From: Paragorgia papillata
Taxonomy: Eukaryota > Cnidaria > Anthozoa > Scleralcyonacea > Coralliidae
NCBI GenBank assembly: GCA_035771165.1
Contig: JAWNZC010000322.1
Location: forward strand, 10,305,001 to 10,369,000
Length of the DNA: 64,000 nt
Direction of reading: 5' to 3'
Below the pieces are notes generated by a model. It worked only from the letters and a program-made list of their open reading frames with translations. It was not told the DNA's origin and did not search any database. The position numbers were made by a program, and so were the translations under genes. Below are positions 10,271 to 21,426 of the stretch, in pieces; position 1 is the first letter of the stretch, and each line of letters begins with the position of its first letter.

Positions 10271-10900
10271 AAGCACCTAAAAACGCAGGAGAAGTTCAAA
10301 GCTTTCTTGGAATGGCGAACACATGCATGTCACGAGTACATCACTTCCAGATTACGCAACAACCACGACACCGTTAATTAGAGAACTAATGAAAGACGAA
10401 CACAGTGTTCCAATGGAAACACACTCACCAGAAAGCATTTGAACAATTGAAGAAGCTGACCATAGTTTACCAGTAATGGCATATTTCGACACAAAGAAAC
10501 AAAGTTTTGTGATAGTAGATAGATCCCCGCATGGAATTAGTGCTATCCTAGCCCAAAAAGAAAACCACAGTCAACATTACAAAATACGTACTTTCGTATG
10601 CAAGCAGAGCACTCAGCCCAGTGGAGAAACGATACTCCCAAACAGAAATTGAAGGACTCAGTTTCGTCTGGGGTATCGAACACTGTCGAATGTTCTTAAT
10701 TTGATCAGAGTTTGACCTGATAACCAACCATAAAGCACTTGAATCGATATTCAACAACACAAGATCCAAACCACCAGCTCGAATTGAGACTGAGAGTCTG
10801 AGATGGATATATGAGCAGACACCCAATTGTAACCTAAAAAACACACAACCAGCAACCAGACGTGCAGCTGATCTGAAGACTATGTGTAATAATTCATTTA
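10271..10900 (+). pseudogene. Gypsy RT thumb / RNase H remnant
   Basis: Across several frames the sequence gives NAGEVQSFLGMAN, VFQWKHTHQKAFEQLKK and SFVIVDRSPHGISAILAQK (the RNase H opening, normally D.S..GIGA.L.Q). Multiple stops and frameshifts. The catalytic RT core (YxDD) is absent, so there is a large internal deletion before this point. Confidence 0.7.
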
Positions 10901-12091
10901 CTAGAAATACATACGCGCAAATACATACGCGCAACAACCCCTCGCCCGCTTCTACATGATTTTTTGTAAATACCTCCTGATTAGAAAACGTTAATGCAAT
11001 CCCCCCCCTTGCGCTCTTTTTTACTGGGGACCTGGAAATAGACACTTTTGTCGGAACAATCAAAATATAGTTTTCATTCTAGTAGAATATTTGGAATAGA
11101 AAACTGTTTAACACTAATTTTTTAATAAAAAAAAGGGAACGAAGAACAAATAAAAATTTAAGGATAGTATTTCGTAAAAATTATTGAGATAAACAAAATC
11201 CAGGGTTTGAACTCGATCAGGCTACTGAAGTAGGCGTCAAAATTTTATCAAAAATGTTAACAAAAGACATTGCTAGAGCATCTAAAAATATTTTCATTTT
11301 CCAAAAGGCATTGAAGTGATTGAAAACTGCACAAACAACTGGCTGACTGGTTATGCCACGGCTATATTCAGTTATGGCTTTGAACTAATATAACAAAAAC
11401 AATTTCTCATTTCGGAAAGTGCTGAAACTGTTTTCACCTACATGTTAATAAATATTTCGAAAGCATTCGTACGTTTTCCAGAAGAAAAATTGTTCCTTTT
11501 CCAATTTTAACGCCAAATTATAAACAAGCTAAGTCACAAATGGATCAGTTTACAATAAGAAAACAATTTAAAAAAAGATAAGACGGCAGCCACAGGTAAA
11601 AAATACAATGGGCATTGGCAAGCAAAAACATGCAATGGATATAATACGTTTAAAATACTTCAAAAAACATTCATAATTCATGAGCCGCAAAACACAAAAG
11701 AAATCAGCACCAATGTCCGTGGTTTCATATCTGATAAAGAAACCTCCTGATTTACATAAACTTTAGCTTTGATTTTCTCGGTTTAGACAACGTTACTTTT
11801 CAAACTTACTACGCCAATGAACTTACCAAATGGGTCGTTTTTGAAGCTATTTAAAACATTCGCAGTACGTGTTTTATCAGATCTAAAACACTCGGCTATC
11901 GTCTCGTGTTCAGTTAAAATCTAATAATAAAACACTGCTGCTCATGTTTTAAATATTACTTCAAGAACACACAAAATAGAAAACAAAATTAACAGTGATA
12001 GGATCTAAACAGGGAATCTCGAACAATTTTGCTACTATAACCGAGAGCGGCTGCTTTATATTTTTACATTAAAGCTTATTAACTTTTCCGC

Positions 12092-12133
<42 letters not shown>

Positions 12134-12165
12134 TCGTTGGTTTTCAGTTTTCTATGTTATTGCTT
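10901..12165. mobile_element. AT-rich insertion between Gypsy RNase H and integrase
   Basis: RNase H similarity ends near 10900 and the integrase zinc-binding part begins near 12180; the 1.25 kb between has no protein similarity. About 11660-11960 resembles 53560-53840 (shared words ATAATTCATGAG, GAAATCAGCACCA, GTGGTTT), including the ACTCGGCTATCGTCTCGTG turn. It is therefore a copy of a fold-back family inserted in the Gypsy carcass. (TA)n occupies about 12097-12131. Confidence 0.55.
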
Positions 12166-12800
12166 TTTCCGCCCTCCTTCGACTTTCGAGAGTCTGCTAC
12201 GGGGAAAAATCTGGTACCCAAATATGGATAAAAGAGTAAAAGAAATGGTCGACAAATGCATCGCCTGTCAAGCTGTGGAAAACAGTAACCCCGAAGCAAT
12301 AGAAATAACACCATCCCGACGAAGATACACCGGTACATGGACAAGTATATAGCTAGCAATCGATTTCTATGGTCCAACACCGAGAACTTGTCAATACCTA
12401 CTAGTTGTAATCGACACCTATTCCAAATTCCCAGAGATTGAAATAGTCAGACTAACTCAACTGAAGCAAAAACATACCAAAACTGGATAAAATTTTTGCT
12501 ACCCATGGAATACCAGCAAGAATTAAAACAGAAAATGAACCTCCATTCAATGGGAAGGAGTTTGAAGTATACACTAAAACTTTTGGCATAGAGTGGAAAA
12601 CAAGGCCACTATGGCTTCAGGGAAATGCCGTCGTAGAAAGTTTTATGAAACCAATTGGAAAAACCTTGAAAACCGCCCAAATCGAAGGAAAGAACTGGAG
12701 ACAAGAACTACAAAGATTTTTACTACAGTACCGTTCAACCCGTCATCAAACAACAAAAGTTGCTCGGTGTGAACTACTTTTTAATCGACAAATCAGTAGA
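12166..12800 (+). pseudogene. Gypsy integrase remnant
   Basis: ESLLRGKIWYPNMDKRVKEM and CIACQAVE form the zinc-binding domain (the CxxC half). LAIDFYGPTP and YLLVVIDTYSKFPEIE follow after a stop and carry the first catalytic aspartate and its strand. Further on, in shifted frames, come KTLKTAQIEGKNWRQELQRF and LQYRSTRHQTT, the usual C-terminal integrase pattern. Several frameshifts and stops make it inactive. Confidence 0.85.
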
Positions 12801-13283
12801 TATCTTCCATAATTAAAGATCAAGAAAGTTATCAACAAGCACACACTGGCTAAAAGAAACCTGGAAAAGAGGAAACAAGAGAATAAAGAGCATTACGACA
12901 AGAGAAACAGAGCGAAAGAATCGGAAATAAAGGAAAGAGACACCTTTATCTGTAACTATTTGATCCAGAGCATTATACGGCGGAGAGAGAATGTAAATCT
13001 ATTGCAAGAAACATTTTGTATTTCAAGAAAGTGATAATAGAAGAAAGTGATGAATGGGAAAGCAGAACTACAGCACAACCAGCCAACGTACAGCCGAGAA
13101 AACATTTACGAAGATCGGAAAGAACTAGAAAACCAGTGACACGATACCAATATGGTGACAACAATTAGAAACTGTAGTGCATGCGAACTTATTAACAGAT
13201 CAGAACTGCTATACTATAATAACAATTCGGGTAGAATAGACATTTAAAGAGGGATAGTTAAAAAAATAATAAAAAGAAAGTAA
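12801..13283. other. Gypsy 3' internal region
   Basis: Lysine/glutamate-rich translation in broken frames (RNLEKRKQENKEHYDKRN), typical of the region after integrase, ending in a purine-rich tract before the 3' LTR. No separate gene. Confidence 0.5.
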
Positions 13284-13374
13284 TGTAGCATATTTGTATA
13301 ATATGTCATATCCGGTGATTAGATAATTATGTATATGAGTTGATTAACATAATAAAGTATAAGTCAATTTTACA
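13284..13374 (+). repeat. 3' LTR of the Gypsy element
   Basis: Begins TGTAGCATATTTG and ends TTTTACA; shorter than the 5' LTR because it lacks the (AAT)n expansion. GCAA-rich sequence follows, as before the 5' LTR. Confidence 0.8.
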
Positions 13375-13754
13375 GCAATGAAGCTGGAAGCAAACAAGCA
13401 AGCGTGAGGCAAGCAAGCAAAAACGCAAGAAGACAAGAAAGCAAGAAAGCAAGCAGGCAAACAAGCAAGTATTTCTCCAAGAAGTGGAGCCGGAGAGCAA
13501 GCAAAATTTACAAATGTGTTTAATTTTTTTTGCAGTTGTTTTGCTAAAAAAAAGTAAACAAATTTTATCAGAACTATCTTACTATCAAAATCTTTATTTC
13601 TGCCACTTGACTGCTGTTTTTGTCACAGTTGTATTTCAGCAAAGTTTGCCGCAAAGTTTTGTAACTAGAGTTGAGCATATAGAAAATGGTAACAGAGTCA
13701 ATAGCAAAACAGAAGTACACGAATTAACATTAACAAAAGTTTGAGTAGCGTTAC

Positions 13755-14033
13755 CTCTGTTTGGCGGATAGATATCAAGATATCCCAACACCTTGTCTTT
13801 TCCGTTACACGCTTTACAAGAATATTTTCCCTCGTCGCTATAGTTTAGATTTGTAATATTAAACATTTGATTTAATTGTTTTACTTTAGTTTGATCTGAA
13901 ACTCTTTCGTTTTTACGCCACAACGACACATTAGTTTTATTATCTTTTAGTATGCAGTTGTAAACAATCCATTCACGAGGATATCGAGCATCGTCTGGAT
14001 TAATATCATCTTTTCTTAGCCAGTCAGACTTTC
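13755..14033 (-). CDS. Ig-domain exon (upstream of two seen)
   Basis: A 279 bp minus-strand exon with a TTTAG acceptor and GTAACG donor, phase 1-1, matching the phase of the exon at 8980-9252. It encodes IVYNCILKD (first cysteine), VSLWRKNERV (core tryptophan) and DEGKYSCKACNG (DxGxYxC), a full Ig fold signature, ending LDIYPPNRG. The two exons together show at least two tandem extracellular Ig domains. Upstream exons should lie above 14034 but the Penelope elements follow at once and none was recognised. Function is unknown: adhesion, receptor or immune-type protein. Confidence 0.78.
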
Positions 14034-14361
14034 CTAAATTAAAATAAAAATACAAAGACAATTTGACGTACTGTACATTTTCCCTAAATTGTCATCAATG
14101 AACTTAGACAACAAGAGGAAAGTACGACCCACTACTAAGATTTTAAAAACGACTTTTAAGGTGGCTCCACACAGTTTCTTGAAAAATGGAAAATACAAGT
14201 TTGAAAGTCCAAAATACGTGATTAAACAATTCGGGAAAAGAATAAAACTAAATGTTATGCATACTTAAACTGTCTGACAATCAAAAACTGTTAGCAAATA
14301 AATAGCAACAGTTGTTGCTATAATGAGTAAAATAGACGTTCTCTGACCAAAATATTTCTTT

Positions 14362-14783
14362 ATTAACGAGCTTTCGGCCGCCAGACTGCAGCCTTCAACA
14401 GGAAGGTAGTAATAAATATAAAACCACAAATTAAGATATTTAACTATGATATACGATGTAAACAGTAATATGATATAAATTAAAAGAGAAGCGAAAATAA
14501 TAATAACATGAAGTTAGTTTTTAAGTATAATAGAGTATTGTTCTGGTAACGGCTTAGAGTTGTTGTCAGCTTGTGTGGTTAATGCAGTGTGCCATGATTC
14601 TAAAGTTTTTCTTGTGCGATAACTCCCGCTGTCCATTACTTGACCTTCATCAAAGTTGATCCTGTGATTATTAGCCCAGGCATGGCTTGCGATGTTAGAG
14701 CCAGCTTTATGTGTTTTAACGTTTCTAACGTGTTCTTTTCTCCGTGTTTCATACGAGCAATCCATTTCAGGAATCTTTGGCAA
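14362..14783 (-). pseudogene. Penelope-like element, 3' fragment with degenerate hammerhead-like tail
   Basis: The minus-strand frame 14514-14783 reads VKTHKAGSNIASHAWANNH, then YRTRKTLESWHTAL and DNNSKPLPEQYSIIL. This is the common C-terminus of one group of Penelope-like/GIY-YIG retroelements. About 110-150 bp downstream (14372-14401, minus strand) stands CUGUUGA, a GGCUGC/GCGGCC stem and GAAA. That is the layout of a hammerhead ribozyme core with one changed base in the CUGAUGA box. Penelope-like elements are known to carry hammerhead motifs in their terminal repeats. The RT part is absent, so only the 3' end survives. Confidence 0.65.
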
Positions 14784-16750
14784 ACGATTTGAAGAAAATT
14801 AATTCGTCACCTAATATTTTTGTTTTCGCGGACAAAACTAGAAACATTTATGAAACCTCGCTCGACACATACAACAATCTTTTGCATGACAATATAACAA
14901 AAACATATAAACATGGATCAGAGGGCACCATAGAACAGATAGACAATGAACTGAAACACATTTCGAATATCTTGGGAATTGGCGACCGTATTGAACACAT
15001 GAAAAAACGCGAAACATTTATTTCGCTCAAAGATCATAAGGATAATTTCGAAAACAACCCAACATGCCGATTAATTAATCCTGCTAAAAGTGAGTCCGGA
15101 AAGCTCAGCAAAGTAATTCTTGATAAAATCAACTCTAAGTTAAGGAACATTTTGAACGTAAATCAATGGAGAAACACACAAGAAGTAATCGAATGGTTTG
15201 GCAACATTGAAGAGAAAAACAGACATACCTTCATTTCGTTTGACATTGTTAATTTCTACCCTTCAATTTCAGAAGACCTTCTGGACCAAGCATTATCTTG
15301 GGCCAGAAATTTGGCTATCATTACCGAAAGTGACATTTCAATAATAAAACACGCTAGAAAATCGCTCCTTTTCAACAACGAAAAACCGTGGATAAAAAAA
15401 GACAGCAACAGTTTATTTGATGTTACCATGGGTAGCTATGACGGCGCTGAAGTATGCGAACTAGTAGGCCTTTTCATTCTAAACGACCTAGGGAAAAAGT
15501 TTGGCAACCAAAATATTGGCCTATATAGAGACGACGGATTGGCAGTACTAAAAAATAAGACCGCACGATTGGCAGACAAAACAAGAAAAGATCTTCACAA
15601 AAGTTTCGAACAGTTTGGCTTAAAAATCACGTCAGAAGCAAATTTAACTTCAGTAAACTTTTTAGACGTTACTTTCGACCTAAGCAATGGAAAATACAAA
15701 CCTTTTCGAAAGCCCAATGACGATCCATTATACATAAACAAGCAATCAAACCACCCACCAAGCATTTTAAGACAGCTACCTACATCAATCAACAAGCGCA
15801 TTTCCCTCCTCTCGTCTGACGAGCAGACATTCCATGAAACCGCACCAATTTACCAAGATGCATTAAGGCGCAGCAATTTCAACCATGAGCTAAACTACAC
15901 ACAAGAAACACCACAGCAAACACGCAGAAATAGACACCGCAATATCATCTGGTTTAACCCTCCATTTAACAAAAATGTCAAAACAAACATAGGACGCAAT
16001 TTTCTTAGCCTTATTGACAAGCACTTTCCAACAGGACACAAGCTTCACAAACTTTTTAACAGAAACACAGTCAAGATTAGCTATAGTTGCATGAACAACG
16101 TCAAGTCCATTATCACGAAACATAATTCACGCACAATCAGGAAAAGCAAGCCACGAAGCATAGTTACAAGCAGTTGCAATTGCAGGATTAAGGACAATTG
16201 CCCCCTACGTGGGCAATGCACGACAAACAACATAGTATACAAGGCATCTATTTCCATAAGCAACACGAACATCACTAAGCAATACATTGGCATGACAGCA
16301 AGTACATTTAAAGAGCGATACCGTAACCATACTAAATCTTTCCAGAATAAAAAGTATTCAAATGAGACGGAACTTTCGAAATACATTTGGAATCTAAAAG
16401 AAAAAAACCAAAGTTTCGACATAACCTGGTCTATACTAAAACACTCAATTTCCTACACGGGAGGATCAAAAAGATGCAATTTATGTTTGGACGAAAAACT
16501 TTTCATCATGAAGGCAGACAAACAACTCTTACTAAACAAAAGATCAGAAATAGTTTCGACGTGTCGGCACAAAAATAGATTTCGGATCAACAACCTAAAC
16601 AATCAAAGGAATGCGCGCAACGTTTCGACGCCCACACCCACGCTCCAAATGAATCCGCCGGACGTTTCGACGCCCACACCCACGCCCCAACTAACGCATT
16701 TAAGCAGCCCACTAACCGATATTTTCCAGTCGCCTGATGATCCCGTTTAG
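14744..16750 (+). CDS. Penelope-like retroelement protein: RT plus GIY-YIG endonuclease (668 aa)
   Basis: A single open frame. The RT domain (about residues 90-340) shows HTFISFDIVNFYPSIS (motif A aspartate), MGSYDGAEVCELVG (motif B) and LYRDDGLAVL (motif C, YxDD form) and then VNFLDVTFDL. Residues about 480-500 hold a Cys-rich linker, CNCRIKDNCPLRGQC. Residues 500-545 hold the GIY-YIG nuclease: NIVYKASIS, KQYIGMTASTFKERYRNHTK. RCNLCLDEKLFIM and CRHKNRF follow, then a Thr/Pro tail with VSTPTPT twice. The reaction is nicking by the nuclease and target-primed reverse transcription. The first ~8 codons are shared with the flanking antisense Penelope fragment, so this copy is probably 5' truncated and its native N-terminus is missing. 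The rest has no stop or frameshift, which suggests recent insertion. The stop codon lies inside a candidate hammerhead ribozyme. Confidence 0.9.
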   Translation: MFHTSNPFQESLANDLKKINSSPNIFVFADKTRNIYETSLDTYNNLLHDNITKTYKHGSEGTIEQIDNELKHISNILGIGDRIEHMKKRETFISLKDHKDNFENNPTCRLINPAKSESGKLSKVILDKINSKLRNILNVNQWRNTQEVIEWFGNIEEKNRHTFISFDIVNFYPSISEDLLDQALSWARNLAIITESDISIIKHARKSLLFNNEKPWIKKDSNSLFDVTMGSYDGAEVCELVGLFILNDLGKKFGNQNIGLYRDDGLAVLKNKTARLADKTRKDLHKSFEQFGLKITSEANLTSVNFLDVTFDLSNGKYKPFRKPNDDPLYINKQSNHPPSILRQLPTSINKRISLLSSDEQTFHETAPIYQDALRRSNFNHELNYTQETPQQTRRNRHRNIIWFNPPFNKNVKTNIGRNFLSLIDKHFPTGHKLHKLFNRNTVKISYSCMNNVKSIITKHNSRTIRKSKPRSIVTSSCNCRIKDNCPLRGQCTTNNIVYKASISISNTNITKQYIGMTASTFKERYRNHTKSFQNKKYSNETELSKYIWNLKEKNQSFDITWSILKHSISYTGGSKRCNLCLDEKLFIMKADKQLLLNKRSEIVSTCRHKNRFRINNLNNQRNARNVSTPTPTLQMNPPDVSTPTPTPQLTHLSSPLTDIFQSPDDPV

Positions 16751-16778
16751 GGTGAAACCTCTGGTAGCGAAGACTTTA
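16724..16778 (+). ncRNA. Candidate type I hammerhead ribozyme at the Penelope 3' end
   Basis: Seen: CTGATGA at 16734-16740; a CCC/GGG stem II with loop GTTTA; GAAA at 16754-16757; a very short stem III (ACC-TCT-GGT, 16757-16765) closed by the required A-U pair; then A16766 as the NUH cleavage base in the triplet GUA. Stem I would form from GTCGC (16729-16733) with GCGAAGAC (16767-16774), with a GAA bulge. Known: minimal hammerheads with tiny stem III occur in Penelope-like terminal repeats. Against: the first stem II pair is U-U rather than G-C. The TAG stop of the ORF (16748-16750) sits in the stem II loop, so coding and ribozyme sequence overlap. Confidence 0.5.
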
Positions 16779-16864
16779 AGGTAAAACTATACTTTATACT
16801 TTGTATTTTGCTCTATCTATATATGGTATTGAGCACTCTCTAACATTTCGTGAACCATACCTCA

Positions 16865-16866
<2 letters not shown>

Positions 16867-16960
<94 letters not shown>
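16867..16960. repeat. (TA)n microsatellite
   Basis: About 90 bp of alternating TA with one register break near 16906. Tyr/Ile-repeat translations across it are artefacts. Confidence 0.95.
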
Positions 16961-16961
<1 letters not shown>

Positions 16962-17122
16962 CAAATCCACAACTTGCGCAGTTTGGATAGCAGGGTACTG
17001 ATAACCAACCTGTTAAATTATCCAAATTATTTAAATTTACGTCAGCAAATTATAATCATTATAAGATCGGTTGGATTGCGAAATACAGTTTTTCAGCAAT
17101 CACGATCATAATGAAAGAAATC

Positions 17123-20100
17123 AGGGCGCTTATATACTGGGCGGTGCAACGCCAGTCAATTCGCTGATCGACGTGTGATGCGGAAGTAGACTGGCACGAG
17201 CGAGTTATGAAGAAAATTCGAGCAAAAGCAGCAATTCGTGTATCCGAAGATTATCACTATTTTTTCGTTAAGTTTTTCATGTGAGAAGAAATTGATTGGA
17301 TTTACAGATAAAATATTACTTCTATTACTGCAGCAGTATGTATTTTGTGTAGAAACTAGTGTCAAAGAGAATTTATTTTGGATAATGTCCATGCCTTTTA
17401 ATGCCTTTCATGGAGACTAAACTTCACCACGAGCGCATTGTATGTTCTTCTACTACCAACGGCTAGAGATTCAGGTATGTTGAAGTTTATTATCTTACTC
17501 TTGTTTGTTAAAATTCTTGTTAAAATCGGAGATGATCATTTTGAGATATCGTGGCTGAAACTCGACCCTTATCAATGCTTGATTTCTAGCGGTTTAACCT
17601 TTCAAATTTTGTAAGAAATATAAACAAGACGTGTTGTTTTGACATACGGCGATTCTCTTTAACCATGTCATTGTATTCCTTAAGTTTCCGGACTGTTGAA
17701 ACAAAATGATTGTAATTTCTAAACAGATTCATTTCTTTATTCGATTTATTATAAAACGAGTTTTTGGAAGTATAGTCGGCGCATTGGGTGTTAAAACATT
17801 GCCAACACCGTGAGATTTTACTGTGACATCGGTAAGAAGTATCATTTTCATATTTGGTAGAAATAAAACAATTTGTGATTGATCAATTTTTTATTTTGAC
17901 CCTGAAACTTGGTGTACTGTGTGGAAGCAAGAGGTTTCTTCTATCGAACATTGACCTGTGCTTATGCATGGCGTTTGCAAACTTAAAAAAAATATGTCGC
18001 GTCAGGATTGTAACGTCGTAAGCAAGTTTCAGCAATTTTCAGAGTAAAAGAAAACTAACCTTGTTACATATTCTTCCACGTATATAAAACGAGCTAAATC
18101 CTCAAAAGAACTTATTTCTTCAATTGGTCAAAGCACGGCCTTATCTATCTTATACAATACCAGCAATTCAATACCACCATAAGAATCAATTGTACTTGCT
18201 CATGAAATTTCTTAAGAAATTTTAACTTTGCTTTGCTGTTTCTGTTAAAAACAACCTAGGTCGAGCTGTTATCTGAAAGCAATCAACTTGCAGCATTTGT
18301 TGAATCTATACCAACCAATCTTCAACAGGAGATTATTAGATTTACAAACTGTAACCATAGGCAGCCCAAGCACTATCACGTACTGTCTGTCGTATTATAT
18401 AATATACTTAAAGGTTGGCAAGTAAATTCACTAGTTCAACTCATCACTTGAATGAATGTCAATACTATTCGCAAATACGAACGTAAATCAATAAAAAAAA
18501 AACACTTCTATAAACACAAATAATCGTACTAACTTGTCACGAACGTTTGTTGCTTAAAACTGTTGTGAAACACCAGAAATTAGTGAAACAAACGGGATTT
18601 TGTCGAAAAAATTGCCGTACCTATGCGTGGTGCAAAAATCCTGTTTGACGCCATCATTCGTGAGCAAATATAAGGCATGTCATTGGTCAATCGGCAAAAC
18701 AAAAAAATTATCTCTGCGTGATAAATTTGACCAACCGGGGGGGGGGGGGGTATTGCAACAGTGCAGTAAAAAAGATTCGTGTAATAAATACAAACTTTTT
18801 GTACGTAAAAGTTTATATAACCGTGTATAGAAATGGAGCGGCAAGAACGGAAAGGATTCTGTCCTAATGTTCGTTGTCTTATATGGTAAGTGGCTAAAAA
18901 TTATCAATCTTTTTTTGCTTAAAATAGAAGGAAGCCAGTTAGTGGCTTTAATACTGGCTTTGACAGACATTTGGCGGAGTTCATTGTTATTTATGCAAGA
19001 CGACTCATTGTTGTTCGCCGGTATTAAACTATTAGTGGACATTGAAGATCTCTGACTACTCCGTAGGATATATTGGTTGCCGAATATAACTGTTCTATTT
19101 CATCTATTATAAAAGACTTCAGCTAGAGTGATTTCGAAAAAAAAGCAATCAAACGATCAACTGCATGTGTATAGGACATGCAAGCTAGAGTCAATGTTGG
19201 GTTTTGTGCTTTCTATATATCAAACTAGTGCCGTGGTCCGTGGATTAGTGGATGTGCAATTACAGTTAAGCTTTAATACGTCGTCCAACCAAGATATCTT
19301 GGGTTTTTTGTCATTTCATCGAGGACATGAGCAGGTAACGGAATTGCTTTTTCACCTCGTTCCTCTGTGCAATCTTATGTTTTCTGTTTTACTGTTTTTT
19401 TTTGGTTTGCGGCATATTTCATACGTTTTTTTGGGACTCGTGCATATAAATGATATGGAACTAATGGAAGTGGATAAAACTGGGCGAAAACTCAGGCATT
19501 TATATTTAATATATAAAGTGTCTTTGACACGTTTTGTGTCCTTGTATTAAAAGTGAAAGTATATTGTTTTTAATAGAAAAGTATGTCCGTGGTGTAGATA
19601 AACATTTGATTTATTCAGAATATTTGCTAATTTCTAAGCTTAAATGTGGAAAATTTGAAACGAAAAATCGCTATGTTTTATACTTTTATCAGTATCTTTT
19701 GAGAAGCAATTGCTCGACGACAACAAATCAGAGGTTTTTCTGTACGAACTAAAAATTAATTTCGCATTCAGTTGAATATATGATGAGCTGCAAAAAATTG
19801 CTGCAAGCCTGCATGCAAAGGTAAATGCAGCTTAATGTAAGATATGCTTCGACGTGCCTTATTTTTCTATCTTCTAATTATATATGCATGTCATATTTAT
19901 TGAACTTTGGGTTTGAATGTTTATTTAATACCGGCGAACAATGAGTCGTCTTGCATAAATAACAATGAACTCCGCCAAATGTCTGTCAAAGCCAGTGTTA
20001 AAGCCACTAACTGGCTTCCTTCTATTTTAAGCAAAAAAGATTGAGAATTTTTGGCCACTTACCATATAAGACAACGAACATTGGGACAGAATCCTTTCCG

Positions 20101-21426
20101 TTCTTGCCGCTCCATTTCTATACACGGTTATATAAACTTTTACGTACAAAAAGTTTGTATTTATTACACGAATCTTTTTTACTGCACTGAGTTGCAATAC
20201 CCCCCCGGTCTTATATTTGCTCACGAATGATGGCGTCAAACAGGATTTTTGCACCACGCATAGGTACGGCAATTTTTTGGACAAAACCCCGTTTGTTTTC
20301 ACTAATTTCTGGTGTTTCACAACAGTTTTAAGCAACAAACGTTCGTGACAAGTTAGTACGATTATTTGTGTTTATAGAAGTGTTGTTTTTTTTATTGATT
20401 TACGTTCGTATTTGCGAATAGTATTGACATTCATTCAAGTGATGAGTTGAACTAGTGAATTTACTTGCCAACCTTTAAGTATATTATATAATACGACAGA
20501 CAGTACGTGATAGTGCTTGGGCTGCCTATGCTGTAACATGTTAATTCAAGGTGCTGTATGTTAAATCATTACATGATATAAACTATCAAATCCTAAATCC
20601 AAGAAATGAGTACCAGTTCTAAGCATACTCGATATGATCATTATGCCTTATTGCCTCTTTATCACTGTCAACTGTCTATCAAGTGGTTGAGTAAATACTC
20701 TCTGACAAGCATATATCTTTTCATTTTTACAGTCTCTAGGAATGTTACTCACAATTGACCAAAAATGCTGCAGAATTTGCTGGAGGATAGTTTTTTAGTG
20801 AAAAACAGTCAGCTCTAAAGAATTTGTGGTATTGGTGGCAAAATGATTTGTTCCCATGAGTGATTTGTTTTTGGAAATGTTTTCTTCAAATCAACTGCTT
20901 TCTTCTTCACCTTCAACTTCATGAAAACAAGCTTGAAAGTCTTGAAATAACTCTGAGATGTACCATTCACAAATTCTTATTTTAAACCAAATTTAGTGGA
21001 ATCCAATGCTGGTGCTAGTGCCAATGTAATAATTTTTTTATTTATATATCTGTTTTGTGTAAAAAATAGTTGCCAGAGTTTGTAAACAGTTATTAAATTT
21101 TTAATGAAAATACTTGAACCAGTTGTACTCTCAATGTTGAATGCTTTGATACCTTATCTTCACTATTAGTGTCATCAAACTCAAACTTGAAATATTTTTT
21201 AAATCCACTTTGCTAGCCATATTTATGGTTTTGTTTTAATTCTATTTTAATGTTACCGCTTTATCAACAATTTTTTGCTTATGAACCGATATAAGGAAAA
21301 GAGTAATGTTATCAACCATTGTAACAACCGCTGACCGGTGAATATCAGTTACTCGTTGCCAGGCCCCGCATCATACGTCGATCAGCTCTCCCATTCCCGT
21401 TGCACCGCCCGGTATATAAGCGCCCT
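17123..21426. mobile_element. 4.3 kb DNA transposon-like element, 10 bp target duplication
   Basis: The left end AGGGCGCTTATATAC (17123) and its inverse GTATATAAGCGCCCT (ending 21426) open ~60 bp imperfect TIRs, which also share GGGCGGTGCAACG and CTGATCGACGT. The 10 bases GAAAGAAATC directly precede the left end (17113-17122) and directly follow the right end (21427-21436), an exact target duplication. Mutator-like elements make 8-11 bp duplications, so MULE is the best guess, but no transposase is present. The interior holds large fold-back arms (18356-19028 and 19926-20530) and no recognisable protein; the 140-codon frame at 19128-19550 in the fold-back loop is unassigned. Interpreted as a non-autonomous element. 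Confidence 0.85.
18356..20530. repeat. Fold-back: ~600-670 bp inverted arms around a 0.9 kb loop
   Basis: 18356-19028 and 19926-20530 are near-identical in inverse orientation (for example TTGTTCGCCGGTATTAAA and ATAGGCAGCCCAAGCAC at the inner and outer edges). The left arm has about 60 bp more, next to a run of 11 G at 18738; the right arm has CCCCCCC there instead. Frames at 18600-19042 and 20027-20338 are the same sequence read on the two arms and are not genes. Confidence 0.9.

Larger units (their letters stand above)
9575..13374 (+). mobile_element. Degenerate Ty3/Gypsy LTR retrotransposon
   Basis: Near-identical terminal sequences TGTAG.ATATTTGTATAATA ... TCTA/TTTTACA occur at 9575-9702 and 13284-13374 in direct orientation. 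They begin TG and end CA, as LTRs do. The 5' LTR has a swollen (AAT)n tract. Just inside, TGGCGACGAGGATG could be a primer-binding site, and a purine-rich stretch precedes the 3' LTR. The inside has gag, RNase H and integrase remnants in order on the plus strand, with many stops. The element lies antisense in the large intron of the Ig gene. No exact target duplication was found, which fits insertion into low-complexity sequence followed by decay. Confidence 0.85.

Noticed and set aside
14744..16750. Bacterial group II intron or retron reverse transcriptase as the source of the long ORF
   Set aside because: YRDDGLAV together with a C-terminal GIY-YIG domain and Cys-rich linker is the Penelope-like arrangement, and flanks are typical animal repeats.
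16801..17025. Tyr/Ile-repeat ORFs on both strands
   Set aside because: Direct translations of (TA)n.
18600..20338. ORFs of 76-120 codons on both strands, looking like a repeated gene
   Set aside because: They are the same sequence read in the two inverted arms of the fold-back; no protein family resemblance and no shared intact frame.
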